Assembly: GCF_000936425.1 (NCBI RefSeq) | Contig: NZ_AVFK01000030.1 | Location: 1-64,000 of the forward strand | Length of the DNA stretch: 64,000 bases | Source: Skermanella aerolata KACC 11604 | GTDB taxonomy: Bacteria > Pseudomonadota > Alphaproteobacteria > Azospirillales > Azospirillaceae | Direction of reading: 5' to 3' | Shown here: positions 18,560-26,813 of the stretch, piece by piece | Position numbering within the stretch: the stretch's first letter is position 1 | Layout: every line of letters starts with the position of its first letter | Notes under the pieces: generated by a model | Told to the model about the DNA's origin: nothing | Database searches by the model: none | The model's input: the letters and a program-made list of their open reading frames with translations, nothing else | Translations under genes and position numbers: made by a program

Positions 18560-19486
18560 ATGACGCAATCCTCACTCTGGCAACCGAGCGATATCATGAG
18601 CGCTGAAGCCGGCACCGAGCCGGAGGCGCCTAAGCGGCGCGGCCGCATCCCGCAGTCAGCATGGCCGCACATACTTGAGCGGCACCGTGCTGGCGCGACA
18701 TTGTCTGCCATAGCACGAGAGTTCGACTGCACTCCAAGCGCGATCTCCTACATCGTGCGCAAAGCGGAAGCCTCGGGTATCGAGCCCGCCGCGGCCCCGG
18801 CCGCCGAATCGGCCAACGAACCGGCCACTGAACCGACGGTAAGCGGAGACGCGGAAACCGAAACGGTCGCAGCCGTGAGCGAGCCGGCTGCGGCCGAGGC
18901 GGAAGTCCCGGCGCCGCAGGAACAGCCGGAAACGGTTGCCCAAACAGCAGAACCGGCTCCCGTTGCACAGCCTCAGCCGGTTGCGGAGCCTCCGGCAGCC
19001 GCGGAACCGGCTCCTGAGCCGCGTCCGGTGGTAAAGCGTGTCTCGCCGACCGAAGGACGTTCGCAGCTGCGCGCTTCCGATCTGGGACGCGGCGCCGCGC
19101 GCGAGGCCGCTCCGGTTCCGCCGCAGCCCGCCCCGGTGGAAGCTCGTCCCGTTCCCGCTTCCGCTCCTGCCCCGGTTGCCCAGGCGACGACCGCGGTTTC
19201 GGAAGCAGGTCGTCCGGCAGCACCTGCGGGACGGCAAGAGCCGGCACCGCCGGTCGATGCGGTCGAGGGACGGCTGCGCGACACCGCACGGTCTTGTCTG
19301 GTCGCTTACCGGGGCTGGAAATCGGCTCCTGGCGAGAACAGCATCCAGACGCTTCACGATGCGGTCCACGAACTGCGCAAGGCGCTGGCGCGAATCGAGA
19401 TCGACATGTCGGCCAGCCGGCGTGACGAGCAGGTAAATCGGCCAATTCCGATCCCTGCTCACCGCGCCGCACGGCGTCCGCGCTGA
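18560..19486 (+). CDS. HTH protein with long Ala/Pro/Glu linker
   Basis: 308 residues with a tripartite design. An N-terminal helix-turn-helix (about 33-70) includes WPHILERHRAGATLSAIAREFDCTPSAISYIVRKAEASG, resembling transposase/resolvase-type HTH folds. Residues about 75-235 are a low-complexity Ala/Pro/Glu/Val linker. The C-terminal helical domain has RLRDTARSCLVAYRGWK and LHDAVHELRKALARIEIDM. Probably a DNA-binding or nucleoid protein; no family name is certain. ATG 18560 has no clear ribosome binding site; ATG 18596 (GAG upstream) is an alternative. A strong terminator follows. Confidence 0.78.
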   Translation: MTQSSLWQPSDIMSAEAGTEPEAPKRRGRIPQSAWPHILERHRAGATLSAIAREFDCTPSAISYIVRKAEASGIEPAAAPAAESANEPATEPTVSGDAETETVAAVSEPAAAEAEVPAPQEQPETVAQTAEPAPVAQPQPVAEPPAAAEPAPEPRPVVKRVSPTEGRSQLRASDLGRGAAREAAPVPPQPAPVEARPVPASAPAPVAQATTAVSEAGRPAAPAGRQEPAPPVDAVEGRLRDTARSCLVAYRGWKSAPGENSIQTLHDAVHELRKALARIEIDMSASRRDEQVNRPIPIPAHRAARRPR

Positions 19487-19539
19487 ATTGAAGGCGCCGA
19501 TTTAGTTACCTGTTGCTTCGATCGGAAAAGCGGCTTTTT

Positions 19540-19583
19540 AAAAGGCCGATGTCGAGGGTTGTTTCCTTGGCATCGGCCTTTTT
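19540..19583 (+). terminator. Rho-independent terminator of the HTH gene
   Basis: A 12-bp stem AAAAGGCCGATG / CATCGGCCTTTT with a 19-base loop, ending in a run of five T, 53 bases past the stop codon at 19486. Classical form. Confidence 0.85.
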
Positions 19584-19758
19584 AATTCGTTATGTCGTCT
19601 AGGTTTTGCCAAGTTCAGGGCGATAAATTCACAGTAAGACCATCATTTTGTAGTTCGCTTCTACGATTTGCCATCGGCGCGCCAAACTGTGCAGTGCAAT
19701 TTCACAAAGAAGTCTTCCCAACTGCCGTTTCAGCAAAAGCGTCGTCGGACGAGCCTGC

Positions 19759-19857
19759 TCAGGAGCCGAGCAGTTGGCCGATCATGGTCCAGCCGTAAAG
19801 CGAGGCGACCAATCCAGCGAAACCCAGGAACTCGGTCAGGAACTTCGAAGCCGACAT
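19759..19857 (-). CDS. 32-residue single-pass membrane peptide
   Basis: The reading frame encodes MSASKFLTEFLGFAGLV.. through ..YGWTMIGQLLGS, essentially one hydrophobic helix. Support is a strong ribosome binding site, AAGGGAGGA, correctly spaced before the ATG at 19857, and a stop just after the helix. The region otherwise lacks genes. Function unknown; it may be a small membrane stress or regulatory peptide. Confidence 0.6.
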   Translation of the reverse strand: MSASKFLTEFLGFAGLVASLYGWTMIGQLLGS

Positions 19858-20086
19858 CGTATCCTCCCTTGCAGGTGATCCAGCAGGTTGCTGGGGTGGT
19901 GACAAGAGGATCATATGAGAACATACTGGGAACATCAAGCATGATGTTCTCTTTACGTTCTCATAATGCCGAATTGCCACCGTTCCCCCTGCTACGGGCA
20001 TCCGATGGATAGCGCAGCCGCTCTGGAACCTTTGATCGGTTGCAAGCGTTCTCCCGCGTGTAAACCAAACGACGTAGGAGAACAAA

Positions 20087-20164
20087 GTGGGGCGGAATAT
20101 TTTTTACATCATCGGCGTCGTTGTCGTCGTAATTGCCGTGCTGTCGCTGGTCGGTCTTCGCTAA
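20087..20164 (+). CDS. 25-residue hydrophobic membrane peptide
   Basis: GTG start with GTAGGAG upstream (20074-20080). The product runs MGRNIFYIIGVVVVV.. to ..LSLVGLR, a single membrane helix ending in an Arg. I recall very similar tiny proteins (M.RNIFYIIGVIVVI..LS..GLR) in many alphaproteobacteria, annotated only as hypothetical. A 23-bp hairpin follows 48 bases downstream and would end its transcript. Confidence 0.7.
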   Translation: MGRNIFYIIGVVVVVIAVLSLVGLR

Positions 20165-20212
20165 GAACGGCGAGGAGTTATGCGCTTCGGCGCAGCCAGG
20201 GTATCGGATACC

Positions 20213-20269
20213 AAAAAGGCGAAGGGTACCCGGCGGATTTTGGAATCGCCGGGTACCCTTCGCCTTTTT
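20213..20269. terminator. very strong bidirectional hairpin
   Basis: Perfect 23-bp inverted repeat (20213-20235 with 20247-20269, core GAAGGGTACCC) with an 11-base loop. The arms begin with five A and end with five T, so it can terminate transcription in both directions, between the convergent 25-residue peptide gene and the oxidoreductase gene. Confidence 0.88.
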
Positions 20270-20313
20270 GAGTCTGTGCGTTCGACTGAGCGATCACTGC
20301 CGGAACTTCCGCC

Positions 20314-21333
20314 TCACTCGATGGTGAGCACGATTTTTCCCTGAATGTGTCCGTGATCGGCTCGCTCGTGGGACCTACGAGCTTCCGCAAGCGGAAAGGT
20401 GCTGTCGATCGCAACGCGGATCGTCCCGTCGTCAAGCAAGCGCCCGAGTTCCTGCAACTGCGCTCCACTCGATCGGACCTGCGTTGCGGAAACCGTGACG
20501 CCCAGAGCCGCAGCCGCCCCGGCTCCGGAGAATCCCAAGGGGAAGACTGGAAATAGAGCGCCGCCCCGCTTGAGCGTGTGCAAGAAACGACCGGTCGTCG
20601 GGCCGCCGACCGAATCGATGACGAGATCGACGTCGCGGACGACATCCTCGGGAGCGGTCTTCCGGTAGTCGATGAACTCGTCGGCGCCCAAGTCGCGCAG
20701 AAACGATTCGTGCTTGCCCGACGCCACCGCGATGACGCGCGCGCCCTTCCACTTGGCGATTTGCACCGCGAAGTGCCCGACGCCGCCGGCGGCCCCATTT
20801 ATGAGGACGGTCTTGCCGTCGAGCGGCACGGGCCGATGCCTGTTTGGCTGAAGCGGATTCGGTTCATCGTGCCCGAGTTCGACCATGAACTGCCACGCGG
20901 TGAGCAATGACATCGGTGCTCCTGCTGCATGCGAATGGTCGATTCCGGCCGGCTTGAGTGCTACTTCCGATGCCGGGACACTGACGTACTCGGCATAAGC
21001 CTTGCTGTCCCCGAAAACGCCGCTGGGAAAGCGCACCATTGAATACACTTCATCTCCGACGGCGAAATCCTCGACGTCGCCCGCGGCTGCCTCGACGACG
21101 CCCGAAATGTCCGTTCCCGGAATGATGGGGAAAGCGCCCTTCGGCTGCCATTCGGGAGGAAGCGTTCGATAACCTTCACGCAGGTACCAGTCAGGCGGAT
21201 TGAGCCCGACCGCGTGGACGCGGACGAGGATTTCGCCCGGCCTCGGTTCTGGCTTCGGAGCATCCTCGTAGACAAGGACCTCGGGACCACCGAACGCATA
21301 GAACCTCACCGCCTTCATCGTTTCTGCCGACAT
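20314..21333 (-). CDS. NADP-dependent alcohol dehydrogenase-like/quinone oxidoreductase
   Basis: 339-residue cytoplasmic MDR-superfamily reductase of the zinc-free quinone oxidoreductase type. It has VHAVGLNPPDWYLREGYR and PGTDISGVVEA in the N-terminal domain and the nucleotide-binding LINGAAGGVGHFAVQIAKWKGARVIAVASGKHESFLRDLGADEFIDY in the Rossmann domain. The catalytic and structural zinc cysteines of alcohol dehydrogenases are absent. ATG 21333 is at the domain start. It is divergent from a TetR gene with a paired operator between them, so it is probably the repressor's target. Confidence 0.9.
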   Translation of the reverse strand: MSAETMKAVRFYAFGGPEVLVYEDAPKPEPRPGEILVRVHAVGLNPPDWYLREGYRTLPPEWQPKGAFPIIPGTDISGVVEAAAGDVEDFAVGDEVYSMVRFPSGVFGDSKAYAEYVSVPASEVALKPAGIDHSHAAGAPMSLLTAWQFMVELGHDEPNPLQPNRHRPVPLDGKTVLINGAAGGVGHFAVQIAKWKGARVIAVASGKHESFLRDLGADEFIDYRKTAPEDVVRDVDLVIDSVGGPTTGRFLHTLKRGGALFPVFPLGFSGAGAAAALGVTVSATQVRSSGAQLQELGRLLDDGTIRVAIDSTFPLAEARRSHERADHGHIQGKIVLTIE

Positions 21334-21369
21334 CGCTTCCACCTTCACACCAAATCGACTATCTCTATC

Positions 21370-21405
21370 CGGAACAGTGCCCCGATTATCCGGAGCACTG
21401 TTCCG
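21370..21405. promoter_or_regulatory. paired TetR-type operator
   Basis: Two near-identical 15-base half-palindromic sites in opposite orientation: CGGAACAGTGCCCCG at 21370-21384 and, on the other strand, CGGAACAGTGCTCCG at 21391-21405. Outer arms form a perfect 11-bp inverted repeat. They lie in the 90-base gap between the divergent oxidoreductase and TetR genes, as expected for an autoregulated TetR pair. Confidence 0.7.
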
Positions 21406-21423
21406 TTTGTCAAGAGGGGGGCC

Positions 21424-21972
21424 ATGCGAGCCGACGCCAGGAAGAACTACGACCACCTGCTGACGGTCGCCCGCGAAGTGGTCACCGAGCAGGGCGCCGA
21501 CGCGTCGCTGCGCGATATCGCGCGGAAGGCCGGCGTGGGAATGGGTACGCTGTACCGTCACTTTCCGAAGCGTGAGGTGCTGCTCGAGGCCCTGCTTCGC
21601 GTCAGTTTCGACGAACTCACGGCGAGAGCCGGCGAACTGGAAGGATCGGCGTCGCCGGCGCAAGCGCTCACGTCGTGGCTACGCGAAGCCGTCACAGTCG
21701 CGCACAGATATAGAGGCGCCATCGATTCGATGGTGGCGGCCATCGCCGACACGGAGTCGGCGCTCCACGCCTCCTGCCAGACGATGCGCGCGGCGGGCAC
21801 CCGCCTTCTAGTCCGGGCTCAGGAACAGGGCGTGGCACGAGCCGACCTGGACGGCACCGACCTGTTCGGACTGCTGGGAGCACTCGCGTGGCTTCGGGAT
21901 CAGCCTGCGCTCGCGCCCCGCGCCGACCACCTCTTCGACGTAATTGCCGGCGCTATTCTGACCAGGGATTGA
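21424..21972 (+). CDS. TetR-family transcriptional regulator
   Basis: 182 residues. The N-terminal HTH reads ASLRDIARKAGVGMGTLYRHFPKREVLLEALL, a textbook TetR recognition region; the rest is an all-helical ligand domain. ATG 21424 follows AAGAGGGGGGCC. It is divergent from the quinone oxidoreductase-like gene, which it probably represses together with itself, with release by an unknown, perhaps electrophilic, ligand. Confidence 0.92.
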   Translation: MRADARKNYDHLLTVAREVVTEQGADASLRDIARKAGVGMGTLYRHFPKREVLLEALLRVSFDELTARAGELEGSASPAQALTSWLREAVTVAHRYRGAIDSMVAAIADTESALHASCQTMRAAGTRLLVRAQEQGVARADLDGTDLFGLLGALAWLRDQPALAPRADHLFDVIAGAILTRD

Positions 21973-22071
21973 GCCGCTTGCGGCGGGCTCCAGCCAGCCG
22001 CTGGAGCCTTGCAGCCACGACGTGAGGTCGATTTTGACGGTAGCGCAGTCGACCGAAGCAGCAGGAGCTAT

Positions 22072-22116
22072 GATCAAGTCCCGAGGCGCTCTTATACCAC
22101 GCCTCGGGACTTGATC
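22072..22116. repeat. 17-bp perfect inverted repeat with 11-base loop
   Basis: Arms GATCAAGTCCCGAGGCG and CGCCTCGGGACTTGATC surround CTCTTATACCA. It lies between the convergent tetR gene and the 293-residue gene. It has no T tract, so it is not a classical terminator, though it may work as one or be a mobile palindrome. Confidence 0.75.
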
Positions 22117-22130
22117 GTCTGGCCGTCTTC

Positions 22131-23012
22131 TTATCCGCCACGGCCGGTCCCTTTCAGAACCATCCGCACGAACGCAAACATTCGCATGAAGAGGTAGTCG
22201 ATCTGGTCTGGCGAGGTCAGCGCCTCTTGCGTGATCTCCGAATGGCGGATGCGAAAGCTATTGCCAATGTTTGTCAGTTCGACCGCTTCGCGCGCAAGCA
22301 ATTGACGGAACGCCGAGTTCGGTGCGGCAACACGGTCTAATAGCGCATCTGCCTGGACGCGTTTGTTCGCCCCCGGCTCAAGCGTTTTCAGCCGCTCGAA
22401 TGCGTCCCAGAGTTTCTCAAGCGAGTCCTGCCGATCTTCCATCTTTGGCGACACGAAGCGTCGCCGTGCGGCCTCGAGCAGGCGATCCGTCTCGCCATCC
22501 CCAGTTTGGAAAAGCGTCCATCCGATCGCTTCGGTCAGCTGCGCCGGGAGGAGACGCCGAGCCTGCCCCTCGGGCGTAAGCTCAAACGCGAGCGCATTGC
22601 GGCGGAACAGCATGTTCACATCGGCAACGAACCGCTCAAGGCCCGCCGCGCGGTCCCAACTGAGGTGGTGGTGCCGAAAGAACTCGTGAAAGGACTCTTG
22701 TACTGGCTGCCCCACGGCGCCGGCGCAAAACTTCAAAAGGTCGAGAATGACAGGGGTGGCCGGGACTTCGCTCGGCGAAAGCGGCCATTCCACCCAGGGC
22801 ACTTCCGCTGCCAGTACCCGGCGGAAGGATTGTTCGTCACACCCGCACGGGCCGTGCCCATCCGTGCATTGCTCGGGAAAGCGCAATCCGAATGAGCCGT
22901 CTCCGATCCGGGTCTGGATCAGGCTGTAGAGCCCGGCCCACAAACGCCCGTCGATGACATCGATCGTCGGCGGCCGCGTTCCGTATTCTCGGTCGGCAAA
23001 ATAGGTAGACAT
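22131..23012 (-). CDS. unknown protein downstream of a toxin-antitoxin pair
   Basis: 293 residues, mostly helical, with an N-terminal Cys/His-rich patch (EQCTDGHGPCGCDE). The C-terminal block is TNIGNSFRIRHSE, then IDYLFMRMFAFVRMVL. That block reminds me of the C-terminal region of proteins near AbiJ-type abortive infection genes, but the resemblance is from memory and I do not name a family. The canonical HEPN R-x4-6-H is not evident. It starts 29 bases after the GNAT toxin stop, on the same strand, so it is probably co-transcribed. Confidence 0.6.
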   Translation of the reverse strand: MSTYFADREYGTRPPTIDVIDGRLWAGLYSLIQTRIGDGSFGLRFPEQCTDGHGPCGCDEQSFRRVLAAEVPWVEWPLSPSEVPATPVILDLLKFCAGAVGQPVQESFHEFFRHHHLSWDRAAGLERFVADVNMLFRRNALAFELTPEGQARRLLPAQLTEAIGWTLFQTGDGETDRLLEAARRRFVSPKMEDRQDSLEKLWDAFERLKTLEPGANKRVQADALLDRVAAPNSAFRQLLAREAVELTNIGNSFRIRHSEITQEALTSPDQIDYLFMRMFAFVRMVLKGTGRGG

Positions 23013-23041
23013 CTTTTTGGCCGCCCCCGCGTCTTATCTGC

Positions 23042-23554
23042 TCATCTGAAGAGCTGTTCTATGTCGGCCATCGGTCGAAACAGCTTCAACGGCTGATCTG
23101 GAAACGGCAGAAAACTCTCACGCTCGTAAAAGGCACGGGCGCCATCGTCCTTCGCAGCGACAATCACAGCGAACGAAGCAACCTCGCTGCGGACCGCCCG
23201 ATGAAGTGCGTCCGCCAACAGAAAGCGGCCGTAACCTTTCCCCTGATGGCGACGATCGACGGCGAGCCGGCCGAGCAACGTCGCCGGCACGAGTGGGTAG
23301 CGCGGCAATTTCTTGATCGTCTTATCGGGCAACTCACCAAGCTGCAGGGCGGTCGATGACAGAGTATAGTAACCCGTGAGCGCACCATCCGGCAGGATGA
23401 GGCCGAACGGAGCCGCCATCTTCTTGCGGGCGTCCTGACCAGCCTGAACACGAATGTACCGGTCTAGCGCTTCGACTCCGCTGTCAAAGACGGAGCGATC
23501 ATGCTGCGCCGAAAGCGCCTCGACGCGCAGGTCTTCCCAAGCAGTCGCGGTCAC
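23042..23554 (-). CDS. GNAT-family toxin (TacT/AtaT type)
   Basis: 170 residues. The acetyl-CoA site (LGRLAVDRRHQGKGYGRFLLADAL) and the C-terminal YERESFLPFPDQPLKLF match toxins that acetylate aminoacyl-tRNA and stop translation. The N-terminus FDSGVEALDRYIRVQAGQDARKKMAAPFGL is the typical TacT/AtaT start (CG...LD.Y....A..D). It is preceded four bases upstream by the DUF1778 antitoxin gene. The downstream unknown gene is probably in the same transcript. Confidence 0.9.
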   Translation of the reverse strand: MTATAWEDLRVEALSAQHDRSVFDSGVEALDRYIRVQAGQDARKKMAAPFGLILPDGALTGYYTLSSTALQLGELPDKTIKKLPRYPLVPATLLGRLAVDRRHQGKGYGRFLLADALHRAVRSEVASFAVIVAAKDDGARAFYERESFLPFPDQPLKLFRPMADIEQLFR

Positions 23555-23557
23555 GCC

Positions 23558-23863
23558 TCAGACGCCGGTCGCCTGGCGATAGCGGCGCACGGTTTCGCGC
23601 AGCCGGTCATTCGCCGGCTGCGGCTTGAGCAGCGCATCCACGAAGGCCTCGCTGTCACGCACCGACAGATCAAGCCGCTGATGCTCCTCGATCGCCCGCC
23701 GCGCCGCATCCTGGACGCTGGTCAGCACGAAGTCGGTCACCGTCCGGCCCTGCAGGGCGGCCGCGCGCTCAATAAGGTTCTTCTGGTCGGCCGTGACCCG
23801 CGTCTCAAGACGCTCGCCACGAACCCGACTGCGAGGGCTATGGGTCGCAGGTCCGACCATCAC
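23558..23863 (-). CDS. DUF1778 antitoxin (TacA/AtaR type)
   Basis: 101 residues. The N-terminal ribbon-helix-helix (RLETRVTADQKNLIERAAALQGRTVTDFVLTSVQDAARRAI) is the DUF1778 DNA-binding fold, and the C-terminal segment (LSVRDSEAFVDALLKPQPANDRLRETVRRYR) matches the toxin-wrapping tail with its S..FV..L..P motif. It neutralises the adjacent GNAT toxin and represses the operon. Two adjacent ATG codons (23863, 23860) are possible starts. Confidence 0.92.
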   Translation of the reverse strand: MMVGPATHSPRSRVRGERLETRVTADQKNLIERAAALQGRTVTDFVLTSVQDAARRAIEEHQRLDLSVRDSEAFVDALLKPQPANDRLRETVRRYRQATGV

Positions 23864-24093
23864 TGGGCTCCTTTAGAGGTTAGTTGAATGTACGGCCAAT
23901 GGCCGGAAAGATCAAGGGGGCGGCGAGCCAGAGCGCCGCACGTGCGATCACCCCCGCAGAACCGCTCTCTGAAGCTCTCTCGTCGACCTGAAACTCCACT
24001 CTGATGCTCTCGATATCATTCGAGATAAATTTGAATATTTTCGTCGCCGTTTCTACGCTGCAATATCCCGCAGTAGCCGGGACTACGCTCCCC

Positions 24094-25665
24094 TCACTCC
24101 CACTCGATCGTGCCCGGCGGCTTGCTGGTGATGTCGTAGGTGACGCGGTTGATGCCGCGGACTTCGTTGATGATCCGGGTGGCGACTCGCCCCAGGAACT
24201 CGTGGTCGAAGGGGAAGTAATCGGCGGTCATGCCGTCCACCGACGTCACCGCGCGAAGCGCGCAGGCGTAGTCGTAGGTCCGCTCGTCGCCCATCACGCC
24301 GACGGTGCGGACCGGAAGCAGCACGGCGAAGGCCTGCCAGATGGCGTCGTAGAGACCGGCGTTGCGGATTTCCTCCAGATAGATCTGATCGGCCTTCCGC
24401 AGGATCGTCAGCTTTTCCGGCGTGATGTCGCCGGGGATGCGGATCGCGAGGCCGGGACCTGGGAACGGATGGCGGCCGATGAAGCTGTCCGGCAATCCCA
24501 GTTCATGTCCCAGCCGGCGCACCTCGTCCTTGAACAACTCGCGCAGCGGTTCGACCAGCTTCAGGTTCATGCGCTCCGGCAGGCCGCCGACGTTGTGGTG
24601 CGACTTGATGGTCATACCGCCGCCGGATACGGAAACGCTTTCGATCACGTCGGGATAGAGTGTCCCCTGAGCCAGGAACTCGGCGCCGCCGATCTTGTGC
24701 GCTTCCTCGTCGAACACGTCGATGAAGAGGCCGCCGATGATCTTGCGCTTCTGTTCCGGATCGCTGACGCCGGCCAGCTTGCCGAGGAACAGGTCGGATG
24801 CGTCGCGATGGACCAGCGGGATGTTGTAGTGATCGCGGAACAGGGTGACGACCTGATCGGCCTCTCCCGTGCGCATAAGGCCGGTATCGACGAAGATGCA
24901 GGTGAGCTGATCCCCGATCGCCTCGTGCAGCAGCACGGCGGCGACGGAGCTGTCGACGCCGCCGGACAACCCGCAGATCACCTTGCCCTTGCCGACCTTG
25001 GCCCTGATCCGCGCGATTTCCTCGTCGCGGAAGGCGGCCATGGTCCATTCGCCGGAGCAGCCGGCGACGCGATGGGTGAAGTTCTCCAGCAGCTGGGCGC
25101 CGTGGGGCGTGTGGACGACTTCCGGGTGGAACTGCACGCCGTAGAAATGGCGGGTATCGTCGGCGATGATGGCGAAGGGAGCGCCTTCGCTCTGCGCCAC
25201 GACGCGGAAGCCGTCCGGCAGTTTGGTGACGCGGTCGCCGTGGCTCATCCAGACCTGCTCGCGGGCGCCCTGCTCCCACAGCCCGTCGAACAGCGCGCAG
25301 GGCTCCTTGACGTCGATGAAGGCGCGTCCGTACTCGCGGTGGTCGGAGCCGGTGACCTCGCCCCCCAGCTGGGCGCACATGATGTGCTGGCCGTAGCAGA
25401 TGCCGAGGACGGGAACGCCCTGGTCGAAGACCTGCTGGGGAGCGCGGGGCGAGTTCTCCTGGGAGATGAACGCCGGGCTGCCGGACAGGATGATTGCCTT
25501 GGGATCGAACTCCCTGACCTTCTCGTCCGTGATGGTGAAGGGATGGAGTTCGCAGTAGACACCGCTCTCGCGCAGGCGCCGGGCGATCAACTGGGTCACC
25601 TGGGACCCGAAATCCAGGATGAGAACGCGATCGGCTGTCAGGGCGGGGGAGAGAGGGGCAGTCAT
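24094..25665 (-). CDS. guaA: GMP synthase (glutamine-hydrolysing)
   Basis: Converts XMP to GMP with glutamine and ATP. The glutamine amidotransferase domain (about 20-205) has the nucleophile in GICYGQH and the His/Glu pair in [10 protein letters not shown]. The PP-loop is GLSGGVDSS and the dimerisation domain ends [16 protein letters not shown], the canonical GuaA terminus. 523 residues is full length. ATG 25665 is chosen at the domain start; TTG 25680 is also open, and neither has a strong ribosome binding site. It follows the two GNAT genes by 48 bases, probably in the rsmB transcript. Confidence 0.97.
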   Translation of the reverse strand: MTAPLSPALTADRVLILDFGSQVTQLIARRLRESGVYCELHPFTITDEKVREFDPKAIILSGSPAFISQENSPRAPQQVFDQGVPVLGICYGQHIMCAQLGGEVTGSDHREYGRAFIDVKEPCALFDGLWEQGAREQVWMSHGDRVTKLPDGFRVVAQSEGAPFAIIADDTRHFYGVQFHPEVVHTPHGAQLLENFTHRVAGCSGEWTMAAFRDEEIARIRAKVGKGKVICGLSGGVDSSVAAVLLHEAIGDQLTCIFVDTGLMRTGEADQVVTLFRDHYNIPLVHRDASDLFLGKLAGVSDPEQKRKIIGGLFIDVFDEEAHKIGGAEFLAQGTLYPDVIESVSVSGGGMTIKSHHNVGGLPERMNLKLVEPLRELFKDEVRRLGHELGLPDSFIGRHPFPGPGLAIRIPGDITPEKLTILRKADQIYLEEIRNAGLYDAIWQAFAVLLPVRTVGVMGDERTYDYACALRAVTSVDGMTADYFPFDHEFLGRVATRIINEVRGINRVTYDITSKPPGTIEWE

Positions 25666-25713
25666 GTCAACTCGCTTCAAGCATTGAATGGGGCGATCTG
25701 GGAATGGGGTCTT

Positions 25714-26262
25714 CTAGCGCACCGGCGGGTCCGCCGACAATCGCGCCAGCGGAGCAAGGTCGCGCCAGCCATAGGCGACTTCCGTCAGGGTAGCACCGGC
25801 GAATCCGACCGGCTTCTCGGCGAGCCGGACGCCGCCGAGACGTTCGTAGAACCAGCGCGACGGATTGTTGTGAAGGACCCAGACGACGGCGGAGTTCATG
25901 CCGTAATTGACCAGCTCGGCCGCCATGGACGCCATCAGCAGTCGGCCGATTCCGCGCCCTTGGGCGTAATCGTAGAGGTAAAGCGCGTAGAACTCGCCGC
26001 CGAAACCTTCGATGCGAGTGCGCTGGGTCCCGCAGGAGGCGAAACCGACGACTCCGTAGGGCGGCTCGACCGCGACGAAGCTGGCATGGATGCGGCCATG
26101 GTCGCTGAGGATGGCGCGCCAGCGCTCGGTATAGGCGTCGGTCGAGAGGCCGAGCAGATAGGCGTCCGGTACCATCCCCGGATAAGTACTGCGCCAGCTG
26201 GCCACATGGACCTGCGCTATACCCGCGGCGTCATCCGCGCGGGCGCGCCTTATCAGCGCCAT
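25714..26262 (-). CDS. GNAT-family N-acetyltransferase (tandem copy 2)
   Basis: 182 residues with the GNAT core (FYALYLYDYAQGRGIGRLLMASMAAEL, motif A Q-x-x-G-x-G) and an N-terminus IRRARADDAAGIAQVHVASWRSTYPGMVP that is clearly similar to the gene upstream, so the two are tandem paralogues. Its start overlaps the end of the upstream copy by ten bases. The acceptor substrate is unknown. Confidence 0.87.
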   Translation of the reverse strand: MALIRRARADDAAGIAQVHVASWRSTYPGMVPDAYLLGLSTDAYTERWRAILSDHGRIHASFVAVEPPYGVVGFASCGTQRTRIEGFGGEFYALYLYDYAQGRGIGRLLMASMAAELVNYGMNSAVVWVLHNNPSRWFYERLGGVRLAEKPVGFAGATLTEVAYGWRDLAPLARLSADPPVR

Positions 26263-26813
26263 ACCTCCTCGCTCCGCCGCGCCAGCGGCGTGATATCGCC
26301 CCAGCCATAGGCTACTTCCATGACCTGCGTTCCATCGAACATGAGGGGCCGGTCGCTGACCAGCTTGCCGCCCATTTTCTCATAGAAACGCCGCGCCTTC
26401 CAATTATCCCGCAAGGCCCACACGGAGGCGGCCGTCATACCGCGCAAGGTCATCGCCGCGGCCATCGTCGTCATCAGCCTTGTGCCAAGTCCCTGCCCCT
26501 GCCCGACCTTGAGGACGTACAGGGCGTGGAACTCGCCGGAATAATCCGTCAGTCCGACCTGCTCCGGTCCATTGACGCCGAACCCGATGACCCGATCCTC
26601 GCCGTCTATCGGCATCTCGGCTAAGAAGATATCGGTGCGGTTCCGTTTGTTGTCCAGAACCTGCGCCCAGTAGCGCGTCCGGCTGAACACGTCCATCGAT
26701 GCCAGCGTGCGGGCGGGAACGATGCCGGGATAGGTTTCACGCCAGCCTGCAACATGCACATATGCCACCGCAGCGGCATCGTCGAGCCGCGCACGCCGGA
26801 TCCGCCCGATCAT
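26253..26813 (-). CDS. GNAT-family N-acetyltransferase (tandem copy 1)
   Basis: 186 residues: IRRARLDDAAAVAYVHVAGWRETYPGIVP at the start and FHALYVLKVGQGQGLGTRLMTTMAAAM as acetyl-CoA motif A. ATG 26813 is chosen because it overlaps the rsmB stop as ATGA; the longer upstream frame runs through rsmB and has no support. The order rsmB, GNAT, GNAT, guaA is tightly packed. Confidence 0.87.
   Translation of the reverse strand: MIGRIRRARLDDAAAVAYVHVAGWRETYPGIVPARTLASMDVFSRTRYWAQVLDNKRNRTDIFLAEMPIDGEDRVIGFGVNGPEQVGLTDYSGEFHALYVLKVGQGQGLGTRLMTTMAAAMTLRGMTAASVWALRDNWKARRFYEKMGGKLVSDRPLMFDGTQVMEVAYGWGDITPLARRSEEVWR

Noticed and set aside
24004-26310. 768-codon plus-strand open frame
   Set aside because: Antisense to guaA and a GNAT gene, both with full sets of family motifs; the translated sequence has the repetitive Gly/Asp/Val pattern of an antisense frame.
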